DNA from: Tetracentron sinense
Taxonomy: Eukaryota; Streptophyta; Magnoliopsida; Trochodendrales; Trochodendraceae
DNA: 64,000 nucleotides
NCBI GenBank assembly: GCA_015143295.1
Contig: JABCRI010001478.1
Location: 186,001 to 250,000 of the forward strand
Direction of reading: 5' to 3'
Both the position numbers and the translations under genes were made by a program. Numbering within the stretch: the stretch's first letter is position 1; each line of letters begins with the position of its first letter. Shown here piece by piece: positions 12,061 through 25,600 of this stretch. The notes beneath the pieces are model-generated. The model ran no database searches, had not been told where the DNA came from, and worked only from the letters and a program-made list of their open reading frames with translations.

Positions 12061-12168
12061 ACTAATCTCTTATTACTTAAAATTTTGTTGAAAATTAATT
12101 GTTTTCTTCATCTTTTCCTTCATCCATATCTATGTTACTACCCGTGCATTGCACGGGATTTTTGCTAG
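12061..12168 (+). mobile_element. Helitron-like 3' terminus
   Basis: The hairpin CCCGTGCATTGCACGGG (12141-12157, 7-bp arms and 3-nt loop) is followed 7 bp later by CTAG (12165-12168) and then T. A GC-rich hairpin shortly before a terminal CTRR is the signature of Helitron rolling-circle transposon 3' ends, and this CCCGTG...CACGGG form is common in plants. The 5' TC end could not be placed, so the start given is arbitrary. Confidence 0.55.
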
Positions 12169-12479
12169 TAATTAATTATTTAAATAGAATTACTTAAATA
12201 ACTTATTTATTTACAAAAAAATATCATCATCTCTAAAATTTTTAAATACTTTTTATATATTGAATTGTTAGATGGAATTAGATAAATATATTTATAATGA
12301 CGTAAACTTACTTTCTTGAAATTATATAATGATGAGATAAAAATTTATATAATAACAAAATTATGAATTTTTAAATGATTACATTGACTATTTTTTAATA
12401 TTATATATATAAAAAATCTCACAAGATAATCAAACTATCATCATTTTTCTTCTATTTTTTAATATTTTTTTCTTACCGT

Positions 12480-12572
12480 CTATTTTTAATTTTCTCATCA
12501 TATTGTTCTGTTTATTTTTCGTTTATTCATTTTCTTTCAACACTCCGTGTATTTGCACGAGATTTTTGCTAG
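12480..12572 (+). mobile_element. Second, diverged Helitron-like 3' terminus
   Basis: CTCCGTG-TATTT-GCACGAG followed by ATTTTTGCTAG (ending 12572) repeats the arrangement and tail of the terminus ending at 12168, with mismatches in the stem. It suggests two related Helitron copies about 400 bp apart, or one nested in or abutting the other. Confidence 0.4.
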
Positions 12573-13139
12573 CACTTGAATATGTATATTCTTCATTTCA
12601 AACTTCTTTAAGATTATCATCCCTTATAATGAAAGTCTTTTTTTCTTTCTTCACATATCCATACTTACCAAAGACCATACAACCAACATATACTACCAGT
12701 GGTGATTTAGGGAAAAAATCGATGAGTAAAGGACCAAAAACTTTTTCTTTTATCTTCTTTTCAAACTCAAGGCCTAGATAGTTTAGGCCTTACAGGGGCT
12801 TAGGTCAGATTCTTAAAAGTGTAAATTAGGCTTAGACCCGCCCATTGACAACCCTACATACAAGAAGACAATCCCAAAAGGGATCATCAAGAGCATGCCA
12901 ATGAGTTCATTGACTTTGCAAGGAGATCATGAGATGTTCCGTGTTAGGGACTAAATATATATATTCAACTTCAACGATGATAAGGGCTGCAAAGGGTATT
13001 GCAATTAACAATAAATGTCCTAAATTTGTTTTTGGGTAAACGTGGGTATCCTTGGCTTAGACTTAGGCTAGCATAGATAAACCCTACAACCGATACATCC
13101 ATATATCTAATAAATATCCTAATCAAAATCATAAAAAAT

Positions 13140-13320
13140 TAACAAAAATAATGCAAAAAATTCGAATCAAGCTTAAGCCAATAGCTCAACTCGACTTGAA
13201 TCAAGTCTAGATTGGGCAAGCCAAGCTTGAGCCAACTCAAATCAATCTCGAGCCAAGCTCAATCCGAGGTTTGAGCTTGGCCCAGCTCAACTCAACTTGA
13301 ATAGATATACTTCGGGCTGG
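13140..13320. repeat. MITE-like remnant rich in GAGCCAAGCTC motifs
   Basis: AAGCCAAGCTTGAGCC, CGAGCCAAGCTCAA and TTGAGCTTGGCCCAGCTCAA are shared with the complete MITEs at 36181-36697 and 51469-51978. No terminal TAGGGGTG/CACCCCTA pair was found, so this is probably a fragment. It lies about 300 bp upstream of the RABD1 start codon and could affect its promoter. Confidence 0.4.
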
Positions 13321-13618
13321 ATTGGGCGGGTCGGACTGGCCCGGTCCCAGACTCCCATGTACTTCTCTAGAATTATGTAATTTATCAAAGAGTGAAGGGC
13401 GTTTAGTCAGTACACCAGAAAAGAAGTCCTTTTTTTTTTTTTTTTCCCCTGGAGCAGAAAAGAAGTCCTTAAAACGATAAAGGTACGGGAGAGCAATTAA
13501 CAGCCTAACTGGTGAAGGATCTCTTTCTTCCTTTCCGAGTCTCTCACCAAACCCTGAAAGAAAGAAGAACAAACGCTTCCCAAAGATTTCCTCATTTTTG
13601 TTATCCAAATCATCAAAC

Positions 13619-13632
13619 ATGAGCAACGAATT
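13619..13632 (+). CDS. RABD1: RABD1 exon 1 (14 coding nt)
   Basis: ATG AGC AAC GAA TT, encoding MSNE plus two bases of codon 5, followed by the donor GTAGGT. The ATG was chosen because MSNE(Y/F)DYLFKL is the conserved RABD1 start. Confidence 0.85.
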
Positions 13633-16600
13633 GTAGGTTTTTTACTTTTCACTTCAATTCTCCAATTTTTGTCAATTTCCCCTTCATTTTTTACATTTTA
13701 ATTTTTTGTTTACAGCGATTATCTGTTCAAGCTCCTGATAATTGGAGACTCCTCTGTCGGAAAATCATGCCTTCTTCTCAGATTTGCTGTAAGTTGATTT
13801 TCTATATAGATATTTATATTGTTTCAGTTCCGTAGATCGTGTAGAAAGAATAAGAAGCAGTTAATGTTTGATTTTGAAGATAGTTTTTCTGTAATCAGTG
13901 TTGTAAATCGTGAATTTTTTTAGGATGATTCGTATGTTGACAGTTATATCAGTACGATTGGAGTTGATTTTGTGAGTTTCTCTTCCCCTCTTTCAGCTAT
14001 TCTTAACCTGTTTGTTTATTCTCTATTTTTTTTTGTTCAAGAGATTTGATTTGATTTCCTAATGTTTTCAGAAAATTAGGACGGTGGAGCTGGATGGAAA
14101 GACAATCAAGCTGCAGATTGTGAGTAACTTGAGAGGATTAGTTCCTAATTTCCATCTATTATTTTTTCTGCTTTTATTTGAAACTTTGGCTCTAGGGGTC
14201 TATCTGGTTCGAAATTTGAGAAATTTTAGTGGACTCAGCTTGATGCAAAGTTGTCATTCATACGCTTTGATGTTAGGCATTGTTCTTAAGTTCAAAGAAA
14301 AAGCTGAACTGATAGTATGGGAGAGGATTCCATTGTATTTCCTCCTAAAGAACTATAGGGAATTACATTGCCTGCAATATTCACTTGTAGTTTATGAAAT
14401 ACTAGTTGAATTGCACCTGCAAGGCATGTGCTTTGCATTTAAATTAATGTTAAGTATTGTAAAATAAAAATTGATTTTAATGTAGTATGTTGTAATAGAG
14501 TTTTCCTTCAAAAGATCTCCAAAGCCTCCCAATATATGCTTGCTGACATGAATATTTTTGAGAATACCAAAAACTAGTAGATGGACATACCCTTCTTTAT
14601 ATGTGTATTTCTCAAAATACCTTTATAACTAGGAGTATTTGGAGGGGTAGGGGAGGGCTCTGAATGTCTTTTGAATATGAGCTTCCCTTCATATTTAAAC
14701 TCTAATAATATGTTATATTTAATATAGCCTTCTTTTCGTTAGATTTTGGACTATTAACATAGCCTTCAATTCCCTTTCTTTTCCTGCAAAGGTTCGTTTG
14801 TTGGCTACAAGAAGAATAGGTCCTCTTCCAATTTCATTACCTTCTTTTGTTTATGCCAGTACATACTTTTCCTCCTTATACCTTTCATTATGGAATTTGG
14901 CTATCAGACAACAAAAGTCAGTCTTTTAGGGACCGATCTACCGAACTTGGAGGAGCTGCAACCTATCCACATTGACTAGGAAAGGCCTAAAGGGTCTGAT
15001 AACCCTACAGTGCAGCCTTTAGATAATACGGAGATTGCTCTTCTTTACATTTTAAGAATAGAGGTGGAAAGGAACTGTGGTAATGTTAGGATTAAATTTT
15101 TGTATAACTATGATTCAAGCCTCTTTTATTGTAAGTATTTATAACCCTATAACTTTTGTTTCATTTAATTTTTTAAACAGAACTTTTTTTTTTTATCGGT
15201 AAATCAGAGAATATATGAGAAGAAAATTTAGTATAAGTAAGAAAGCAAGCACATTCCCAATCCTAAATGTTCCGCCTAAATCTAGGACACCACATGCCAG
15301 CGGAAGCTGACCTGTCTACGTAAGACTCTACTGAGGCGCTCCTATCAAGTGCTAAGTTCCACAAGCCGTCAAAACTCTTCTTGAGCTTCAAGGGGTTGTA
15401 CCGTCCATCTTCCTAGAATCTAACCTCATTTCTTTGCCCTACTTAAAAAAATTAGTGCTTTTCGAACTCTGGCTAGGCCCTACTGATGCCTTTCGAAAGT
15501 CTACAGCCATGCGGGCTGTGGACTGGATGGAGCTCCCAACTCAAAAACCTGTACCATTTGCCTAGCAAGACTTTGTTAAACTCCACCAGGGGTCTAACAT
15601 TCAAACCCCCTTCTTGAACCCAGCAGTAGACCGACCTCCAATCTACCAAATGATACTTTTTGCTCTTGATCCTTTCGTTCCATCAGAAATTCCTCTGGAT
15701 TTGTTCCAATAATTTTGCAATGGAGGCTGGGATTTCTTTTAGCATTTATGAGGGTAAAATTGAAGAAAAAAGAGGAAAAGGAAATATATCTTTAAAAAAA
15801 TGGAGTTTCATCTTTGTTTCGAGATTTCATGAAATGAATCAAATTTTTGATTAAAAAAAACACAATTGAGTGCTGGTTTTTGGAGTAGTGTGGGTCTCGA
15901 AGGTTGGATCAAAGGAGATTAGATGAATGGGTTTATAATGCTTTAAATGAGATTTTAAGCTTTGGTTCGATATGTTTTTTTCAACACATTGTATATATTG
16001 TAACGTATCGGGCAGTCAAAATCACCGTATCGTTCCGTATCAAAATCTTAGACAATGTATTTACTCATTTCATTATTTAGTTTTATTAAATCTCCACGCT
16101 TTCCTTTATTAAAGAAACTGGCAAGACAGTAACTATATACATTATTCTATACTCAGCCTAATTACGTTTCCTTGTAACATTGGATGTATTTTTTGTGGTT
16201 TGTTTAGTGGGATACTGCAGGACAGGAACGATTCAGGACCATAACCAGTAGTTATTATCGAGGGGCACATGGAATCATTGTAAGTGATTATTCTCAATAG
16301 TCTTTCTTAGAAAGATAATTTGTTTGACCATATTGATCTTATTGTCTGTTTCTCTTGGCACTGAAGCACATTCATATACAGGTCACTGCTGGAATTTACA
16401 TGTATATATTGCTGGTTGTATGTGCACAGAATATCAGAAACCAAAGCTGAGGTCAATGATTCCTTGAATCTCCGAGCATAAACTATGGTCGCATGTCCAT
16501 ATTACTAACCACTTGACCTAAAAGTCAATAAAATTTTAATTTATGTTGGAATCTTAATAATTCTTCTATCCATTCAAAATCCTAGAAATGATTCCCACGT

Positions 16601-19600
16601 CTATGAACTCTACGAATCTTGCCAAAAAGGTTTTACTATTTCCTTTTTAATTTTGTGTGGCTAGCTCGGCAGCATGTCCCAGCTCCAATTCTTTTTCCCT
16701 ATAGATCCTATTAACATCGGTTTCAAATTATTTTCAAGACCAAGATTTGTTATTATGACAACTACTTAATGTAGTCAAAGCTTGCCTAGGCAAATTGACC
16801 GCAATCCCTTGCTCCTGCATTGAGGTCCAGGTGAGTGCCCACTAGCAATTTTTTCCCCTTAAATAAAATAAATGCGCTATGACTTCCAAGAGAGAGGAAT
16901 TGAATTACTCTATCAAAAAGAGAGTATTTTTCATGTAAAAGTTTGCAGATTTTGGGGGAACCATTGAATACCATTCTCCTTCTAGGGATTGTTCGTTTTT
17001 ACTTTACTCCCACCTTAGATATTAACTAAGAGTTGCTCCCATTTCTAATCTTTATTTTCCAGAATATTTGAAAATATTAAATTTTTAGAAATTTTACTCA
17101 AAAAACTTTATGCGAGTGACTAGGACACAAGGTGCCGGGGAATCTGTCACCTTGAGCATCACCTAATGCCTTTGACGACTTGTACTATTAGTACTTTCGG
17201 TAGATACTATTTCACGGGCATCTTCCAAACCTTGTGATATCTAGATATTTTTAATAATGGTAAAATCTGGGGAAGGGCTCTTTGGAGAATATGGGGGCTT
17301 GAACTCTCTCACGCATAATTATGTATATGTCAACTGAAACACTTTTTTCTTCTTCCCACAAAATATCATTTGAAAAAAAGCTTTTTGATGTTTTTTCATG
17401 GGGCATAACTTCTATAATATAACGAGTAAAATCATTGTACTTTTGTAATTCACAAATACATTTCTTCTCCTGTTTTGTTTGATTTCTGTAGAAGCCGGAA
17501 GAAAACAGAAATATTTAAAATTATCAAAGACTTGCTCTTACCAAAAAAGAGTCTCAGCAACTACAATTATTGTGGAAGATATAACTACAATAGGTTTGTG
17601 TGAAAGAAATTTATTCTATACTTTTCAAATCATACTGCCATCTAGCTCACTAATAAAATATTATCCTGAAATTTGTGAAGAAAACATAGAGATAGATTTA
17701 TTTATTTTTAGTATCAATTTCAAGTGTTACGTTTCCTGTTGAGTTTCTAACAATCCAGAGGTTCTTACTTGTCTTGAGATTGTGACAGATTGTTTATGAT
17801 GTTACTGAGATGGAGAGTTTCAACAATGTCAAGCAGTGGTTAAATGAGATTGATAGATATGCAAATGATAGCGTATGCAAGCTTCTAGTTGGAAATAAAT
17901 GTGATCTGGTTGAGAACAAGGTTGTTGACACACAAACTGCGAAGGTAATCTTCACAGTTTTAGCAAGGCTGAGTCTAGTTTGTTATTACCCTCTGCTGCC
18001 TGAACTCTGTAGAATCCAATGAAAATTGCTATTTTGCATTCTTTGTTGCGCTTTCTCCTTAACAAATCCATCATCTCTGAAGAATAATTGTTTTGGGCTA
18101 GGATCGCCTATAAATGCAGCAAACTTATTTGGAAAAAAGATTCTTAATTTATCTCTCTTGTCCCTCAGCATATGCTTGCGAACATGCTCATCAGGGCAGA
18201 GTCGTGGTTAATTGATTTCTTGGTTTCAGCACTTATATGTGTGGGTGCCCTTATTCCTGCACATTTTTTTAGCATGTAAATGCATGATTACTTGAACATA
18301 CTAAACAATGTATATAATAAGTTTGAGAAAATAAGACATGGAAAAATGATTAGTGATCAGTTGTATTCAATAAGTGACCCCCTTGACAGTGGCTGCAAGT
18401 TATGAGTTCCAAGTAAGAAAACCCAATATCCTTGTGAAACACCAACTGACCTACTTTGTCCTTTTGAAAATACCAGCTACACGTATATGACATGATCATT
18501 TCATTTTCCATGGACTGGGATAAACTGGATGCGATCAGTTGTACTCAAATGCAATATAGACCGAGTTGGGTTCATCAGATATCTTATTTAAGCTTTTATT
18601 TATATACTGTTCTGTATATTGTTGATGTATATCCATAGTGACAAAGTCGGGGTTCGGGAATAATTCGGAGGGGGTCAAGTTCAGAAAAAATAAAATAATA
18701 ATTAAAAAAAATACAGAACAATTTGATTAAATACAAAATAAGTAGGTTTTTTTTGCCAAATTCGGGAACAATTCTGGAAATTCGCGATTTTTTGAAAAAA
18801 ACGGTGTTTTTTGTTACAAGGTATTATATCAGCTTATTGTCCTTCTATTCTCTATGAGCTACAGTATTTACCAAAGGCCATATCATCATAATATGCAGAT
18901 TAAACAGTACTGATATTTTGTGGCATTTCTTTTTTCGAGTTCAGTACCCGTCACCCGGTACTGATGTTTAAAAGGCTAAGCCTTGAGGTGAGGTAGTGGA
19001 AAAAGATCCTGATGCTTAAGCCTCGTCATAAATTACAGATGCTTAATCCACATTATAAGTAGCAGAGAAGCCTCATTTACACAAGGTATATGCCTCTGCC
19101 TTGAGGTGCGGGGCTAGGTGTAAGCCTCAGTGGAACACATAAACGTGAGTATGAAGTCGATTATTTTTATCTTAAGCCCTCGTATGCCGTAGCCCACTTC
19201 TTCCTTCTTGAAATTGCTCCATCTATACGCAACCTGATCTGCGAAATCTAGGTCTAATAACGAAGTGGATCATTTTGAAGCGAAAAACACAAGCTTGTGG
19301 AGATTTTAAGATAATGCACTCTTCTCCCTCATGGATAGTTCGGTGGATGATCCTATAAGTAGGGGTGGTTATCAAACATAGGTGCTCTCGAGCAGCTCAA
19401 GCTCGGCTTGTTAAATGCTCGAGCTTGTTTGTTCATTTAGTAAACAAGCCATGCTCAAGCTTGATTTTCGAGCTCGTTTCGTTGACAAGCCAAGCTTGAA
19501 CACACCCGTACTTGGATCGTTAAAAGCTTGGCTCGATTATATATATAATTTAATTTAACCTACTAAAATATCTAAATATACTTCATTTAAATTCTAAAAT

Positions 19601-22600
19601 TAAGTATATTTATTATATACTAGTAGGAATGATAATACATAATGTATTTTACATAATAAGAATATCCTTTATACAATTATGAACTTCTCCTAAAATTTTA
19701 GGTAACACTGTAATTTTTTTTTACCTATATGAGGATAATAAAGTAAAATTTAAACCTAATAAATAGCTATATCTATTGAGCTTGTGTGTTAAAGCTCGAG
19801 CTCGTTTATTTAATAATCAAGCCAAACTCAAGCTTGATTTTTGAGCTCGTTTACTTAATAAACAAGTTTGAACATTCCACTTCTCGTCTCGGCTTGATAA
19901 CACCCCTTATCTATAAGCGATGAGGAGTGTTGACAGGGGTATTTATGATATTTCATGTTAATCATACTGTGTATTACATGTAAAGTCATGCACGTAATAC
20001 ATATAAGGGTAAATGTGTAATTCCCATTTAGTAATAATATATAAAGGAGATGAGAGATGTGAATCATAATCACAATCTCTCTAATCCCTCTTTTCTCTTC
20101 TTCTTCTTTCTATTCTTTTTCTTCTTCTTCCTCTTTCTACTTAGTATCAGAGTAGGAAATCAAGGTCTGTATTTTTTTAATGGTATGACTAGTGCTGTGA
20201 ATAGTACCACGTGAATAGTGTTGTGTGCTGGTATGGTTTAATCTTTTGGAGTTCGGGTTTATTTTATTCTGATTTTTTGGAGTATCTAAGTTGATGTTTC
20301 ATGCGCTCAGATGATATTATGAAAAAAATCAAATTTACATTATTCGAGTTTAAAAGGTTCTTGGGCTTGTTGATGGACATCTAGATCTATTATGAATCAT
20401 TAAATCGTTAGATTCCGGAAACCCTAAAGTGATTGTTCATAGATTGTTTTGTAAAAAAAACCCTATTATACCTCAGTAAGAGGTGTTAAAGGTGATGTTT
20501 ATTGCTGATGGACATCTAGATCTATTATGAATGATTAGATCTAGAGTTATAAATGTATGGATTTATTATTTTTAACAAAGCAATAGTTGTTTGGAGCTTG
20601 TTTGGTGAAATAGTAGGATTCTAGAAACCTTAAAGTGATTGTTCATAGACTGTTTTGTAAAAAACAGCCCTATTAAACCTCAGTAAGAGGTGTTGAAGGT
20701 GATGGTTATTGCTGTTTTTTGCTGAAAAAAGTTGTTATTACCCTAGTTGGTCTTGTTTGTGAAAGGGGTGTTTCCTTTTGAAGTATTGAGATTTTTTGGG
20801 TGATTATTTGAAGGCTATTTCGGCTTCTGAGGAAACCTCACAAGGTATTTTTTCTCAAAGAGATATGGTTTATATCTCTAAGGATGAAATAGAGAACATT
20901 CAACGCTTTATGGCTCAGATCGATGGCCCATCTGCCACCTTCACCTCTACTTTTGCTCAGTTAGGTATTGTTGGTTCTGCTCACCATGTGTCTACTTCTT
21001 CGAGTCCCTTCTGGATAATTGATTCAGGTGTTTCTGAACATATGACTGGTATGCCTTCACTGTTTTCTACTTATTCTATTTGTTCCGATAGAGATAAAGT
21101 TTGAATTGCAGATGGTTCCCTCTCCTCTGTAGCTGGGAAGGGAGATGTTAATCTTCCTTCCCACCTTTCTTTAGTCTCTGTTCTTCATGTTCCTAATTTT
21201 GCAACAAACCTTCCATCTATTAGTTCCTGAATTGTAGTCACTTTTTTCATTCTTAATGTGTTTTTCAGAACTTGGTAACGAGAAAGATGATTGGAACGGG
21301 TCGTGAAGATAATGGCCTCTATTTGTTGGATGCGACTCCAACTATTCCTCAAACATTTCAGTCTTATAGTAGTAGCAACAGTCTTAATAAAGAGCGTGTC
21401 CTGTCTTGGCATACCCGTCTTGGTCATGTTTTCTTTTAGTACTTGAGAATTATGTTTCCAGACTTGTTTACTTCTTTATCCATGTCTGATCTTCGATGTG
21501 AAGTGTGTGAACTTGCAAAGCACCATCGTGCTTCTTTTTCTCATAGTACTTATAAAAGTTCCGCTGTGTTTGATATCATTCATACCGATGTTTGGGGCCC
21601 TTCACCTGTTATCTCTATCGCCAGTTATTGATATTTTGTGAGTTTTGTTGATGATTATTCTAAGTATACTTGGTTTTATTTCATAAAGTCAAAAGATGAG
21701 GTATATACTATTTTCAAACAATTTCATATGTTGATTCAGACTCAATTTGGAAAAAAGATCAAGATTATTTGATCTGATCAAGGGGGAGAATATATATGTG
21801 GAGGGTTGGTGGAATATTTGACCACAAATGGGATAGACCATCAGTACTCTTGTCCTTACACCCCTCAACAGAATGATGTTGTTAAGAGAAAAAATCGTTA
21901 TCTGTTGGAGGTAACTCATGCTCTTCTATTCCAGTGTAATGTTCCAAAGTCTTTTTGGGTTGAAGCTATCTTAACTGCTGTATTTCTTATTAATCGCTTC
22001 CCATCTCGGGTTTTGCGCTTTCGATCCCCTTCCTAGCTCTTAAAACCTGAGAATCTTTTGTTTCTTATTCCCCCTAAGGTGTTTGGTTGTGTTTGTAATG
22101 TGCATGTCTTGGGTCCCCATCGAACTAAGTTGGATCCCTTCGTTAAGTGTATTTTTTTGGGGTATTCTTCTCATCATAAGGGATACAAATACTATCATTC
22201 TTTTTCTAAAAAGAAATTTATCTCCATGGATGTTACATTTTTTGAGTCTGTTCCCTTTTATTCCAATCCTTCCTCTCTCCAGGGGGAGAGTGAGTGTGAA
22301 GAGAGAAAGATTTCGTTGCTGATTCCGGTTTCTCATCCCTCATCATTGGCTCTTGATGACTTTGGTACTACTGTTCAAGTGGAGAATGTTAGAAAACAAA
22401 GAGAGATTCAAGTCTACGAAAGAAGGGCCAAAGCGAACATGGACTCTGGCCAAATCATCTCCTCGGATCCAAGTAAAACCCTCCCTGTAAGTACTTCACC
22501 TTTCTCTCCAGTGTCCATTGATGAATCTAATATTCCTATTGCTCATAGGAAGGGTAAGCGGTCGTGTACTCAGCATCCCATTGCTAACTTTGTGTCGTAC

Positions 22601-25600
22601 AAAGCCTTGTCTCCTTCTTATAGGTCGTTTGTGTCTTCGCTATCATCTATTTCCATTCCATCATCTGTCACTGAAGCTTTAAAACAACCAATGTAGAGGG
22701 AAGCAATGATAGGAGAGATGACTGCATTGGATAAAAATAATACTTGGAAGATGGTTGATCTTCCTCAAGGAAAAACACCTGTGGGGTGTAAATGGGTGTT
22801 CGCAGTCAAGTGCAAAGCAAATGGATCGGTTGAGAGATATAAGGCAAAGTTGGTAGCCAAGGACTACACTCAGACATATGGAATCGACTACTAGGAGACG
22901 TTTGCTCTTGTAGCAAAGATGAATTCAATCCGTGTAATCTTATCATTGGGGCTGCTAATCAGTCGTGACCACTATACCAACTTGATGTAAAAAATGTTTT
23001 CCTTTATGGTACTGTGAAGGAAGAAGTTTATATGGCTCCTCTTCCAAGATTTCACCTTGAAGGGGGTGAAAAGAAGGTTTGCAAACTGAAGAAGGCGTTG
23101 TATGGCTTAAAGCAGTCTCCCAAAGCCTAGTTTGAAAGGTTCAGTGCGGTAGTAAAAAAGAGGGGATACTCACAAAGTCAAACTCATCATACCTTATTCA
23201 TTAGGCGTACCAAGAATGATATTACAATCCTTATTGTGTATGTAGATGATATAGTTGTGATAGGGAACAACATGACAAAGATTGAACAACTGAACAAGTA
23301 TCTAGCAAGTGAGTTTGAGATTAAGGATCTAGGTCTTCTTAAGTACTTTTTGGGAATAGAAGTTGCTAGATCTCGTGATGACATCTTTATTATCTCAAAG
23401 AAAGTATATCTTAGATCTCTTACGTGAAATTGGAAAGCTTGGGGCTAAACCAGCTGACATCCCAATTGAACAAAATCACAAAGTATCAGATTAATGGTAT
23501 TTCTCTGCAAGATGTTGGTAGTTTTCAACGATTAATGGGGTGACTAATCTATCTCTATCTCACAAGGCCGGATATTGCTTATGCTGTGAGCATAGTGAGC
23601 AGGTTTATGCATGCTACCAAGTCCACACACTTGGAAGCAGCATACAAGATTTTGAGATATCTCAAATCATCCCCAGGTAGAGGAATCTTATTAAAAAACA
23701 TAGTCATATGCGGATTGAGGCTTATATAGATGCAGATTGGGCAGGTGCTAAAGATGACAAAAAGTCTACATCCGGTTATTATACATTCGTTGGAGGCAAT
23801 TTGGTCACATGGCGAAGTAAAAAACAAGCAGTGGTTGCTCGCTCGAGTGTAGAAGTAGAATTTCAATCGATGACACATGGTATATGTGAGTTGTTGTGGT
23901 TAAAGATCCTCATTCAAGAATTGAGATTTCCTGTTGAAAGACCTATGAGTTTGTATTGTGACAACAAGACAACAATCAGTATTGCTCACAATTCGGTTTT
24001 ACACAATAGAACCAAACACATTGAAATAGATCGCCACTTTATCAGGTAACGAATCATCAAAGGCGAAGTGTGCACTCCGTACATGAAGACTAATGATCAA
24101 CTAACTGATGTTTGAAATGTTAGGCAAGATGGGCATGATAGATATATATGCACCATCTTGAGGGCTCCTGTTGATAGGAGTATTTATGATATTTCATGTT
24201 AATTATACCGTGTGTAAAGTCATGTCTATTACACATAATACACATAAGGGTAAATGTGTAATTCCCTTTTAGTAATATATATAAAGGAGATGAGAGATGT
24301 GAATCATAATTACAATCTCTCTAATCCCTCTTTTCTCTTCTTCCTCTTTCTATTATTTTTCTTCTTCTTCCTCTTTCTACTAGGAGCATGTAGCCAATTA
24401 ATGATTGTGATTTTTAGAGATCAATTTTCATCACTTCCATTATAACATTTTGTACTTAATTGTAGCTTTAGGTCTTTGGTCATGGGGGCTTGGACTTAGT
24501 CATTACGGGCTATTTATTTAGGAGTCAATGCTTCCTTATGAACCTATTTTTTATACTTTGTATGATGAATGGTACTTCGGTGATGCAGGAGCATCCCAAG
24601 CCACGTCATCAAGTGTTTTGAATGGCTCAAATTTTTTAAAGGTTTTGGCTAACCCCAGGTGGTTTTCAAACCTAGACACATCAGCCTTATGAATCACCTC
24701 ATAAGAGAATGCTCACAGGCTAATTTTGGCTAGGGTGTTTTGGCCCAACTTGCTAATTTATGCATATTAGTTACATGTGCTTAGATTATAAGTGGGGTTA
24801 GTTACTAAAAATCTTATTATTCACAGATATTTTATTTTAGAAGTTTTATATGTTTTAGCAGAATATTCCTTTTTTTTATGTCATGTAAGAGAATGCGAGT
24901 TTCTAAACTTGAATTTAATTTAGGAAGCTAAATTTTGTCACTTATATAAAGGGGGTCATGGGTTAAGTTTTGTAAAACATTGAGTTGATTGAATAATGTG
25001 ATTGGTATCATACTTTCTTGTGTTGATCTTTGATAAAATAGTTTGAGAAGAATTATTGCTGGCCGAAGTTTGATCGAGGGAGACTATTGAGTATTGAGGT
25101 AGGAGCAAGATAAGCATGTAAATCAAGTTCTATAGCTGCTGCTGCACCATATCATTGGTCATACTCGTTGATCTGAAATCAATATTAGTTTCAGGTTTGA
25201 TCTCTAGTTTGAATTCGTTGATTATGAAGACATTTCAGCATTATTATTGTTCTTGAATTTTGAATTAAACCCTAGATTTGGAATAAACTATTTCAATTGA
25301 TTAGGTAAAATACCTTTGATTGTTTTGTGATCTATTGAGCCAAAACCCTAATCCTAAACTGAATCTTACAGCTTTTTGTGAAATTCCAGTTGTGTTTTTT
25401 TTTTCTTCGGGCCTACTCGAATTGATCTTGAACAGATTTATGAATTCTAGAACCCAATACAATACCTTTCATGTTTGTTCTAAACCAGTTATATATATTA
25501 GTCAATCAATTTTGAGTGAAAATTACTAACTACCCTTAGTGACCGAATTATTGGATTTGGGGATTTCTAGTACTTTGGGCACATCCTACTTAGGAAAGGC

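Larger units (their letters stand above)
19928..24381 (+). mobile_element. Ty1/copia retrotransposon in RABD1 intron 6
   Basis: Two LTRs of 214 and 213 bp (19928-20141 and 24169-24381) bound the element, and the exact 5-bp duplication AGGAG flanks it (19923-19927, 24382-24386). A primer-binding-site-like TAGTATCAGAG follows the 5' LTR. Protease, integrase, RT and RNase H occur in copia order on the plus strand, which is the sense strand of RABD1. Gag is nearly absent and the pol frame has many stops. It is a dead, otherwise full-length copy that lies 18 bp after a MITE. Confidence 0.93.

Noticed and set aside
14084..14467. 127-residue open frame starting in RABD1 exon 4
   Set aside because: It reads through the exon 4 donor site into the intron; the protein family match stops at the splice site.
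24254..24445. Frame with a run of Phe/Leu residues suggesting a membrane peptide
   Set aside because: It is the pyrimidine-rich U5 part of the copia 3' LTR.
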